This document shows positions 1-6,341 of a stretch of DNA of 22,473 nucleotides, piece by piece. The stretch covers positions 1-22,473 of IMG/VR virus record IMGVR_UViG_3300032053_014227; one strand, 5' to 3'. The position numbers were made by a program, and so were the translations under genes. The DNA comes from a virus. The notes beneath the pieces are model-generated. The model made no database searches and was not told the origin of the DNA. It worked only from the letters and a program-made list of their open reading frames with translations. The stretch's first letter is position 1; every line of letters starts with the position of its first letter.

Positions 1-2
1 AG

Positions 3-479
3 ACAGTGGACGCGTCTTGCCACTTCTCGGCGTACGCGGGTAGGGCTTTCAGCGCGACTCCATTCCAGTGGCTTCACGATTACCGTGGGGCTAAGACCAG
101 TGTTCGACTGGAAAAGGTGGCTCCGCTCTCTACGGACGCAGGCAGCCACGCTTCTTTTGACTCGATGCTCGCCACGTACGTCGGCGGCTACGACATGTTC
201 AGCGTGCCGATTACGAACGAGTTCAATCTGAAAGGCATACCGCCTGCAACGTATACGCTGTTCCTCTACGCGGACACGACTTCCGGCCCCAACGCAACCG
301 ACTTCTACGTTTCTGTCAACGCAGGTGCGCCAACAGTGCTGACCAACGCTCCAACTGGAGCAGGCACGTTTGTCGAAAACGACAACTACGTCAAAGTGAA
401 CCTCGTTCTAAGCAGTGACGACGTGGTCGCCGTTAAGGCGAACGGGTTCCTTTCTGGTCTGCAACTGAAGCGCGTATGA
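3..479 (+). CDS. C-terminal part of a beta-rich surface or appendage protein (5' end outside window)
   Basis: The reading frame is open from the first complete codon, so the gene probably starts upstream; the GTG at 6 is only an internal candidate. The last ~157 residues are rich in small polar and aromatic residues and end in a pattern like LKGIPPATYTLFLYAD, then NYVKVNLVLSSDD, then FLSGLQLKRV. This resembles the jelly-roll, carbohydrate-binding-like C-terminal domains of secreted Planctomycetota and Verrucomicrobiota proteins, which end in NGLQ-type strands. Its TGA overlaps the next ATG (ATGA at 476-479), so it is translationally coupled to the glycan cassette and may be part of the same operon. 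A role as tail or fibre protein is inferred from context only; no catalytic motif is seen. Confidence 0.6.
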   Translation, partial: TVDASCHFSAYAGRAFSATPFQWLHDYRGAKTSVRLEKVAPLSTDAGSHASFDSMLATYVGGYDMFSVPITNEFNLKGIPPATYTLFLYADTTSGPNATDFYVSVNAGAPTVLTNAPTGAGTFVENDNYVKVNLVLSSDDVVAVKANGFLSGLQLKRV

Positions 480-1813
480 GCTGGCACGGGCTGTTTACCG
501 TAATCCTTCTGAACGACGGTAGCCTGCCTGACTTAGCGCTGGCCCGCGAGAGCTTCAACAACCAGTCGTGGCCCCACCGTGAGCTGCTTCTGTCTGACGA
601 AGGTGTGCCGCTATCTGTCACCTCTCAGCGTGCTCACGGAGAGTACTGCGTAGTTTGGAGGTCCAGTCTGGCGCAGCTCTATGCCTCAGACTGCCTTCTG
701 AAAATCGCTCAGTGCGTAGCTCCAAGGCAGTTGACTGTGCTGCGCTGCTACGGCCAGCAGGTGGCATCCGCCTTTTTCCGGCGGGCGGCTCACCTTCTCG
801 AATCTGACCAGCTTGAGGTTGTCGATGCGACTACGGTCGCTGTTGCCGATAGTAAACCGAAAGAGGAGCCGGTCGCATCCGAAGAGCGTATTCGCCGGAG
901 AGACCGCGCTCTGGACGGTAGGATCAAAGTTGAGCGCTTGAGACCGGAGTCTGCTCTGGTTAAGACGCAGAGCCACGTGTGGCTGAACAACGCTATCGCG
1001 GTTTATCGCGGTCGTAGGCTGATGACCTACCGATCCGAGCATCAGCCCTATTGGCAGCATTCGCAAATCGGTATCTGCGAATGCTACGATAATTGGGTAC
1101 CGGTGCCGAAAACAGCTAAGACGTTTGCGTGCCCACGAGCTGAAGACGCTCGGCTTTTTGTGCATGAGGGCGATCTTTACATGCCGTATACTGATAATAA
1201 GTTTCAGCTCCTGTCCAAGCTAAGAGACGACCTCGCCATCGACTGGATACGACAGTTTACAGAAGTGCCCGGAGTGGTTCTGCAAGCGCAGGAAAAGAAC
1301 TGGAGTTTTTTCAGCCACTGGTCGGGCATTCATGCGGTTTACAGCATCAATCCACACAGTGTGTTGGCCTATCGGGACGGCCAGTTGCGGCTTTGTGCTG
1401 AGCAGGCGTGGACGTTCCACTGGCCCTACGGCGAATTGCGCGGCGGTGCGCCACCGGTTCTGTTTCAAGGGCTCTATTGGCACTGGTTCCACAGCTCTCA
1501 TCGCATGGCCTTTGGCAGGGACGACTGCCGTTGGAACCTGAGCCGACGGTACCATGTCGGCGTGTATGCCTTTGAGGCGAAACCACCCTTTCGGCCCGTT
1601 GCCTGTGTGCGTTGGCCGGTGATAAGCGGTGCGGACAGAGAGCGGCGCTCGATGCCCGGAATCAACCGGCCCAGCGAGCACGCCGTAGTGTTTCCGTGTG
1701 GCGCAGTGCGCACGGAGACTGGGTGGTGGCTTAGCTACGGCGAAAATGACATTCGCTGCTGCGTGGCATTCGTGCCTGACTCAGTTGTGTTTGAGACCCT
1801 GATTTGGCTATGA
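476..1813 (+). CDS. GT-A-like N-terminal remnant fused to a GH130-like five-bladed propeller domain
   Basis: 445 residues. Residues ~6-60 look like the start of a family 2 glycosyltransferase (FTVILLNDGS, then SFNNQSWPHRELLLSDEG), but where a DxD nucleotide-sugar site is expected the sequence reads GEYCVVWRSS, so the domain appears short and probably inactive. Residues ~160-435 match the landmark order of GH130 phosphorylases and hydrolases: AEDARLF at 222-228 (the family's acidic ED-x-R region), EKNWSFF at 273-279, YSINPHSVL at 289-297, RGGAPPV at 322-328, FHSSH at 338-342, and VFPCG plus SYGENDIRC at 405-428. GH130 enzymes act on beta-mannosides or related glycosides by phosphorolysis or hydrolysis; the substrate here is unknown. 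It begins by ATGA overlap with the upstream gene and ends by overlap with the glycosyltransferase, inside a glycan cassette. It could instead be a non-catalytic glycan-binding propeller. Confidence 0.7.
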   Translation: MSWHGLFTVILLNDGSLPDLALARESFNNQSWPHRELLLSDEGVPLSVTSQRAHGEYCVVWRSSLAQLYASDCLLKIAQCVAPRQLTVLRCYGQQVASAFFRRAAHLLESDQLEVVDATTVAVADSKPKEEPVASEERIRRRDRALDGRIKVERLRPESALVKTQSHVWLNNAIAVYRGRRLMTYRSEHQPYWQHSQIGICECYDNWVPVPKTAKTFACPRAEDARLFVHEGDLYMPYTDNKFQLLSKLRDDLAIDWIRQFTEVPGVVLQAQEKNWSFFSHWSGIHAVYSINPHSVLAYRDGQLRLCAEQAWTFHWPYGELRGGAPPVLFQGLYWHWFHSSHRMAFGRDDCRWNLSRRYHVGVYAFEAKPPFRPVACVRWPVISGADRERRSMPGINRPSEHAVVFPCGAVRTETGWWLSYGENDIRCCVAFVPDSVVFETLIWL

Positions 1814-2814
1814 AAATCGTTAGCGACTGGTACTACCCTCTGCCAAAAGGTTTTTGGGAAAACTGCTGTGTAAACGACCCGCTGGAGTCTCCGCCGCTAC
1901 GTGCGCTGGAGCGCCTGTCTGGCGCTCACGAGTGCCACGCCTTTACAGCCAGCACCGAAGAACAGTGCGACCGCGTCATCAATGGCGTAGCGTACCATAC
2001 CCGTTCAAGCTGGACAGAGTGGCTGCCTGAGATTGCCGCTATGCAGCCTGATGTGATCCTGAGCAGCGGCTTCCTGAGTGTCTCGTACGAAGTGGCCAAG
2101 GCGGCTCCGAAGGCCAAGACCGCTGTCTTTTTGCACTCTGACCCAGCCAGCATGTTTCTGACCTGCGGCTGTGACGACCGCTGGAAGATTTTTTCTGCGT
2201 TGATCACGCCTTTGGACTACGGCGTGCGCGTCATCAAGCGGCTGCTGCCGGACATGCGCGTGGAGGTTATCCCCTGTGCGGCAAACACTGCTTTGTGCCG
2301 GAAGTACCACAAACCGATGTTAGAAAAGCGCCTCATTGCGTGTGGGGCTGGTTGGCACGAGCGCAAAGGTGCGTCCTACTCCAACAAGGTCTTCGACTCT
2401 GTTCGCAACGACTTTAACCGGCCTTGCGGGGTGCTCCTGTGGGGGTTGCCCAAGTTGCAATTTTTCGAGGCGATGGCGGACTGCAAGCTGCTTTTCTTTC
2501 CGTCGTACGGTGAAGGTACCGCGAGAGCCGTAACGGAAGCGGCTGCGGTGGGGACTATGCCGGTTGTACCGCTTGAGTCGGCGTCGAACTGCGAGCACGT
2601 GCGCAAACTTGGCGGTGTCGCAGTTCCTATGGGCATGTACCTGTCGCCTACGCATAACGAGCAGTTCGCGGTGGACTTTACTGTGCCGCCCCGCGAGATG
2701 GCCGAGAAGTTGATCCGTCTGGCTGACAGTTTGACAGAATACACGCCTGACGTGGCGTGGTTCGACGCCGAAAATGAAATTAAGCTGTTCGTGCAGCTCG
2801 CTGAAACCCTATGA
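1810..2814 (+). CDS. GT-B fold glycosyltransferase, GT4-like
   Basis: 334 residues from the ATG at 1810; an in-frame TTG lies 6 bases upstream, but the ATG gives the same ATGA stop/start overlap seen throughout this cassette. The C-terminal half carries the retaining GT4 signature: a GWHERKG loop at 181-187, then PSYGEGTARAVTEAAAVG with the EX7E pair at E235 and E243. GT4 enzymes transfer a sugar from a nucleotide donor to a glycan or small acceptor in the cytoplasm. The N-terminal half is a diverged acceptor domain containing LHSDP near 108-112. No membrane segment is seen. Donor and acceptor cannot be read from sequence. It lies between the GH130-like protein and a sugar-type O-methyltransferase, which supports a shared glycan product. 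Confidence 0.8.
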   Translation: MKIVSDWYYPLPKGFWENCCVNDPLESPPLRALERLSGAHECHAFTASTEEQCDRVINGVAYHTRSSWTEWLPEIAAMQPDVILSSGFLSVSYEVAKAAPKAKTAVFLHSDPASMFLTCGCDDRWKIFSALITPLDYGVRVIKRLLPDMRVEVIPCAANTALCRKYHKPMLEKRLIACGAGWHERKGASYSNKVFDSVRNDFNRPCGVLLWGLPKLQFFEAMADCKLLFFPSYGEGTARAVTEAAAVGTMPVVPLESASNCEHVRKLGGVAVPMGMYLSPTHNEQFAVDFTVPPREMAEKLIRLADSLTEYTPDVAWFDAENEIKLFVQLAETL

Positions 2815-3431
2815 GCGACTACGATAAGGTTCTACTAGAAGCGCTCTCCGGCGGCACGGTTGGCGGGATGCAGAACATCAGCTCTCTGGTCGTGCTAGCC
2901 CATCTGGCAATGCAGGCTGAATCATTGCCCGGAGACTTGGTCGAGTTCGGCTGTGCTGAAGGCAGAACAGCGCGCCTGTTGGCCACGGTTTCGACCAAGT
3001 TGGTTCACGTGTACGACAGCTTCAACGGCCTTCCAACCAAAGACCCATTGGACGGCAACAGCGAACAGTTCGTAGAAGGAGCGATACGCACCTTGCCTGA
3101 GACTGTTATCGCAACATTTGAGGCTGGAGGACTGGAGCCGCCTGTCATCCACAGCGGCTGGTTTTGCGATCTTACGGACAGCGACATGCCAGAGCAGGTA
3201 GCCTTTGCGTTTTTGGACTGCGACTTTTACCATAGCATGTTGGACGCGCTGGCGCTGGTTTACCCCAAACTTTCGCCCGGAGCGGCCCTAGTCGTCCACG
3301 ACTATCATCACCATGAGCTACCGGGGGTTAAAGTTGCTTGTGACCAGTTTATGGATGGTAAGCCTGAGAAACTCGAACCTGTATACGGCGCGAAGGGCTA
3401 CGAGGTTTTTCGGATGTTTTACAAGCTATGA
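2811..3431 (+). CDS. TylF/MycF-like SAM-dependent O-methyltransferase
   Basis: 206 residues. The Rossmann motif I is GDLVEFGCAEGRTARLLA at 41-58. YDSFNGLP (68-75) is followed by FLDCDFY at 134-140 and VHDYHHHELPGVKVACDQF at 162-180, which match the acidic, metal-binding and cofactor region of macrocin-type O-methyltransferases. Known members of this family methylate sugar hydroxyls on natural products and glycans using a divalent metal. It is somewhat shorter than the antibiotic-pathway enzymes but retains the core. It overlaps both neighbours by ATGA, so it is probably co-translated with the glycosyltransferases. The likely role is capping or decorating the glycan they make; the exact acceptor is not known. 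Confidence 0.82.
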   Translation: MSDYDKVLLEALSGGTVGGMQNISSLVVLAHLAMQAESLPGDLVEFGCAEGRTARLLATVSTKLVHVYDSFNGLPTKDPLDGNSEQFVEGAIRTLPETVIATFEAGGLEPPVIHSGWFCDLTDSDMPEQVAFAFLDCDFYHSMLDALALVYPKLSPGAALVVHDYHHHELPGVKVACDQFMDGKPEKLEPVYGAKGYEVFRMFYKL

Positions 3432-4180
3432 CGCTGATTTTCGGGCTCCTGTACGACGACGGGCTTCTGCACCGGTTCTTGCGCTACTATGCGCAGCTCG
3501 GTGTTAGCCGATTCATCTGCCAGCTCCACGATCCGCTGATTCGTGACCGCGTTGAGGCTGTCTTGGCGGAGTACGACTACATCCTGCGCATCTCAGAGTT
3601 CGGTCTGTTTAACGGACTCAAGGACTCTCTAAGCCAAGACGTTGTCCGGCTAGAACATGTGAGCGCCAACGCGTGGTACGCCGTTGCGGACTTGGACGAG
3701 TTCCACTACCACCCCGGCTATCCAACTTTGGAGGCTTTGCGCGCTGCGGTTGAAGCCGCCGGTTGTGACTATGTCCACGGGGAGTTTGTGGACCGTATTG
3801 CACAAGACGGCAGCATTCCACGCCTATCCGAAACGGAGTCGCTAGACAGCCAGTTCCCCCTCGCAGCGGATGTGACGAAGATCATTCTAGGCGGCCTGTG
3901 CTCGAAGGTCATGCTGGCTCGTGGCACGGTGCCTATCGGGACAGGGCACCACAAGGCCGCCGGTAAGCCGTTTCCGCTTCCGTGTGAAGTGCATCACTTC
4001 AAGTGGGCGGGTTCTCTGATGCTCCAGCGCCTTCACGTGCGGATGCGGGCCTACAGGGATCAGGGCTTGGGCTGGTATGTGGAGCCGGAGCGCTTTTTCC
4101 GGCATTTTGCAGAGCACCAGCGCATAGACATTGAGCACCCGGCGCTGAAGGTGCGGCGCGCCGCCGTGATTGGGGCCTAG
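3428..4180 (+). CDS. Family 2-like glycosyltransferase (GT2_4 / GT92-like)
   Basis: 250 residues. Features typical of the GT2_4 group are the N-terminal LLYDDGLLHRFLRYYAQLGV (residues 7-26), the aspartate-rich WYAVADLDEFHYHPG (83-97) containing a DxDEF metal and donor site, and GTGHHKA at 171-177, which resembles the conserved acceptor-side histidines. The family transfers sugars to glycan acceptors with GT-A chemistry. It starts by ATGA overlap with the methyltransferase and is the last gene of the cassette. Its TAG is part of a CTAG tetramer (4177-4180) whose other strand forms the stop of the small opposing gene. Donor sugar and acceptor are unknown. Confidence 0.78.
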   Translation: MTLIFGLLYDDGLLHRFLRYYAQLGVSRFICQLHDPLIRDRVEAVLAEYDYILRISEFGLFNGLKDSLSQDVVRLEHVSANAWYAVADLDEFHYHPGYPTLEALRAAVEAAGCDYVHGEFVDRIAQDGSIPRLSETESLDSQFPLAADVTKIILGGLCSKVMLARGTVPIGTGHHKAAGKPFPLPCEVHHFKWAGSLMLQRLHVRMRAYRDQGLGWYVEPERFFRHFAEHQRIDIEHPALKVRRAAVIGA

Positions 4181-4362
4181 CCCGGCACGACGCTCGGCGG
4201 CATGGGCTTGGGCGGTTCGGGCTGCGGGGGGCGCTCTGTTTGACGGGAAGCCCACGCGAGCCCGAAGGCTGCGTTGGCGCTCTGGTCTACAATCGGTGGT
4301 GCGTGGCGGTCGCGGCCAGAGTACTTTTCCGCAGCAGCAATCTTGTCGTTCAGCGTTTCCAT
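4177..4362 (-). CDS. Small proline-rich hypothetical protein
   Basis: 61 residues from the ATG at 4362. It begins METLNDKIAAAEKYS and ends in a proline-rich tail (PPQPEPPKPMPPSVVPG). It forms the 3' part of a much longer open frame that runs antisense to the primase and GroES genes, but only this segment lies in otherwise non-coding DNA and has its own start. The upstream region on this strand reads TATATT, then AAGAACG, then ATG, compatible with a -10 element and a near-leaderless start. It faces the primase gene across 15 bases and converges on the glycosyltransferase, sharing CTAG as both stops. No family is recognised. Confidence 0.5.
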   Translation of the reverse strand: METLNDKIAAAEKYSGRDRHAPPIVDQSANAAFGLAWASRQTERPPQPEPPKPMPPSVVPG

Positions 4363-4363
4363 C

Positions 4364-4370
4364 GTTCTTA
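4364..4370 (+). promoter_or_regulatory. GTTCTTA start-proximal motif before primase
   Basis: GTTCTTA lies 7 bases before the primase ATG at 4378, with the intervening bases reading ATATACC. No Shine-Dalgarno sequence is visible. It is one of several GT(A/T)(G/C)TTA copies close to start codons in this window. It also lies in a 15-base divergent gap shared with the small minus-strand gene. Proposed as a -10-like promoter element; not demonstrated. Confidence 0.45.
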
Positions 4371-4377
4371 ATATACC

Positions 4378-5427
4378 ATGAAGATCGGACTGGCGCTGAA
4401 GCAAGAGATCGAGAACACCTTTCAAATGGTGCCGTCTCGGGCCACGTCGGACGAGGTCACCTTCCTCTGCCCGGAGCCCGGCTGCAACGACAAGACCGGC
4501 AACCGCAGCGTCAACCTGAACAACGGCAAGACCAACTGCTGGCGCTGTGGAAAAGGCGGCAACTTCATAGGATGGGCTCGGCGGCTGGGCTACCGTTTTT
4601 CCAACGAGGGAGACCTCTCTGGCGGCGGAAGCATGACGGACTTTGTCGAGACGCCCACGCCAAAGACGCTGCTTCCACCTGTCCAGCCCATCGCGTTGCC
4701 CAAGGGTTACCTGCGGATCGTGGACGAACCTGAATCCGTATACACGCGGCTGATCAAAGCGATGGCTGAGCGCAAAAACCTGACACTGGAGGACTTCATC
4801 GCCGCCAACGTGGGGTTCACGCGGGTTCACCCGGTTTGGGAGTCGTTTGCCATCTTCCCGGTGGTGGAGCGCGGCGTGGTGGTGTACTACCAAGGCCGCA
4901 CCTACATCGACGAAGCGGACAAGCCTACCAAGCGCTTTCCGAACCGGCAGGAACTCAAGTACGGGGCGCGCTACTGGGTCTACAACATCGACGAAGTGCG
5001 CGAGCGCGAACCGGGTATCGTGATCGTGGTCGAGTCGATTTTGAACGTGCTCAGCCTCAAGTGGAAGCTGGCCCAGCTTGGCTGGGACAAGGAGGTGGTG
5101 CCGGTCGCGGTGTTCAAGCACAAGGTCAGCGCGGAGCAGTGGATCAAGCTTACGCGCTGCCGGGGCGTGAAGGAGGTCTGTCTGATGTTTGACCACGATG
5201 CTACGGACAAGGCGTGGGAGTCCAGCTACACGCTGACCAACCGAACTACCCTCACGGTTGCCGAGATGCCCGAAGGCCCGGACAACAAGAAGCTCGATCC
5301 GAATGACGACGTGGAAGAAGCCATCCGCGTGTTTGAATCGCGCAAGTTGTATACGGTAGGTGATGCGCTGGGCCACAAGCTCAAACCCGCCGTCCGCCCA
5401 TCGCTTGTGGGCACCCGCTACGTGTAG
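4378..5427 (+). CDS. DnaG/gp4-type primase: zinc-binding and Toprim domains without helicase
   Basis: 349 residues. A CHC2-like zinc ribbon has C31, C36, C54 and C57 (FLCPEPGC and NCWRCGKGG). A central RNA-polymerase-like region follows (e.g. YYQGRTYIDEADKPTKRF, 170-187). The Toprim core is GIVIVVESILNVLSL (213-227, acidic E219), MFDHDATDKAW (270-280, the DxD pair at D272/D274) and a later KKLDPNDD. This is the layout of bacteriophage primases that make RNA primers at the replication fork. The usual VEG of the first Toprim motif is VES. No helicase domain follows, so the helicase must be encoded elsewhere, unlike T7 gp4. It precedes the GroES-like gene by 18 bases on the same strand. Confidence 0.85.
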   Translation: MKIGLALKQEIENTFQMVPSRATSDEVTFLCPEPGCNDKTGNRSVNLNNGKTNCWRCGKGGNFIGWARRLGYRFSNEGDLSGGGSMTDFVETPTPKTLLPPVQPIALPKGYLRIVDEPESVYTRLIKAMAERKNLTLEDFIAANVGFTRVHPVWESFAIFPVVERGVVVYYQGRTYIDEADKPTKRFPNRQELKYGARYWVYNIDEVREREPGIVIVVESILNVLSLKWKLAQLGWDKEVVPVAVFKHKVSAEQWIKLTRCRGVKEVCLMFDHDATDKAWESSYTLTNRTTLTVAEMPEGPDNKKLDPNDDVEEAIRVFESRKLYTVGDALGHKLKPAVRPSLVGTRYV

Positions 5428-5433
5428 TTTGCC

Positions 5434-5440
5434 GTTCTTA
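5434..5440 (+). promoter_or_regulatory. GTTCTTA start-proximal motif before GroES-like gene
   Basis: GTTCTTA is 5 bases upstream of the ATG at 5446. A second related heptamer, GTAGTTT, begins at 5423 across the upstream stop codon. No purine-rich ribosome-binding site is seen. Confidence 0.45.
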
Positions 5441-5445
5441 GTGGC

Positions 5446-6108
5446 ATGAAGAACTTCAGAGATTGGCAGGTCCGCGTATTCGGCCACCGAGTCATGGTTG
5501 AGCGCGTCACCGAACGGCAGGGCAGCATCATCGTGCCTCAGAGCGCCGACAACCTTTACCAAATCGGACGTGTCGTGTTCGTGGGCAACGGCCAAGACCC
5601 CGAGTTCGTTGTGTCCGCCAGAGGCGCGGGCATTATGCGTGTTCGGCCAGAGCCAAAAGAGTCGCTGGTTGCGGTGGGAGACCTCGTCTACTTCCAGACG
5701 AACATGATCATGGCCGCGCACCAGCAGTACGAGTACGGAACCGAAGCTTACCTCAGTCTCCACCAGACTGAGCTGATTGCGCGGCTGGCGTCCAACGTCG
5801 TCAACTACGACAATTTCGAGCCCTTGGGTGAGTGGGTGCTCGTACAGCCGCACAAGCGCGAACAGGACAGCCGGATTGTCGTGCCTGACACCGTCAAGGC
5901 CGGGGCCTTCATTTACTGGACTCTGGCCAAAAAGAGCGTTGTTTCTCAGTTGAGCGTCCAGCTTGGCCAAGAGATCATGGTCAACACGGGCCGGATCAAC
6001 CCCATTTTCATTCCGACGCTCGACATAGCCACTGCCGAGACCAAGCACACTGAGTTCTCGTACATCTCGTCGGAAAACATCCTTGGCGTCGTGGACGAGG
6101 GTGCATAG
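5446..6108 (+). CDS. Tandem (double) GroES-like co-chaperonin
   Basis: 220 residues, about twice the usual GroES length. Copy one (about 11-114) aligns by eye with GroES: GHRVMVER, then GSIIVPQSAD, GRVVFVGNG (41-49), VAVGDLVYF (75-83) and a closing strand AYLSLHQTELIARL (101-114). Copy two (about 125-218) repeats the order with GEWVLVQPHKRE, SRIVVPDTV, LGQEIMVN (173-180) and EFSYISSENILGVVDE (203-218). GroES-type proteins cap GroEL and assist folding; phage versions such as T4 gp31 replace host GroES for capsid folding. Two linked copies resemble the organisation of plastid Cpn20. Copy two lacks the VGNG-like motif and is more diverged. It follows the primase on the same strand. Confidence 0.82.
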   Translation: MKNFRDWQVRVFGHRVMVERVTERQGSIIVPQSADNLYQIGRVVFVGNGQDPEFVVSARGAGIMRVRPEPKESLVAVGDLVYFQTNMIMAAHQQYEYGTEAYLSLHQTELIARLASNVVNYDNFEPLGEWVLVQPHKREQDSRIVVPDTVKAGAFIYWTLAKKSVVSQLSVQLGQEIMVNTGRINPIFIPTLDIATAETKHTEFSYISSENILGVVDEGA

Positions 6109-6334
6109 TCGGCCTGAGACTACGGGTGGGGCCTACATCGCTGCCGTTCCGTGTCGCGGCCAGCTCCAGTGGTCACGCATTCATTTCCGAAGCTGTCGGG
6201 GCACGGCGATCAGGCGCGAGTGCCCGGTTTGCGGCTACAGGGACTCGTGGAACCCGCAGAGCAAAGCCTTCGAGACCGTTCAGCCTAATCCTTCTCCCGG
6301 CGGCCTTCTAGCGTGGCTGGCGGCCTACCAGTAG
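6101..6334 (+). CDS. Small zinc-ribbon-like hypothetical protein
   Basis: 77 residues from GTG 6101, overlapping the GroES-like gene by 8 bases. It contains C18, C32 and a CPVC pair at 41-44 followed by GYRDSW, a spacing that could bind zinc. The C-terminus is GGLLAWLAAYQ. The frame fills the gap exactly and its TAG stop is embedded in the GTAGTTA motif of the next gene. The start is uncertain: GTG gives the short overlap, and a TTG lies further upstream. Family not recognised; a nucleic-acid or structural zinc role is possible. Confidence 0.5.
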   Translation: MHSRPETTGGAYIAAVPCRGQLQWSRIHFRSCRGTAIRRECPVCGYRDSWNPQSKAFETVQPNPSPGGLLAWLAAYQ

Positions 6335-6337
6335 TTA
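6331..6337 (+). promoter_or_regulatory. GTAGTTA start-proximal motif before giant appendage gene
   Basis: GTAGTTA is 4 bases upstream of the GTG start at 6342 and contains the TAG stop of the upstream gene. The longer string TACCAGTAGTTA is shared exactly with the motif before the fibre gene at 16950. Confidence 0.5.
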
Positions 6338-6341
6338 TGGC

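Noticed and set aside
4177-6048. A 623-codon minus-strand open frame antisense to the primase and GroES-like genes
   Set aside because: Its sequence under those genes is low-complexity and His/Arg/Asp-rich, as expected from the reverse of GC-rich codons. The plus-strand proteins have clear family motifs. Only the last 61 codons (4177-4362) are kept as a gene.
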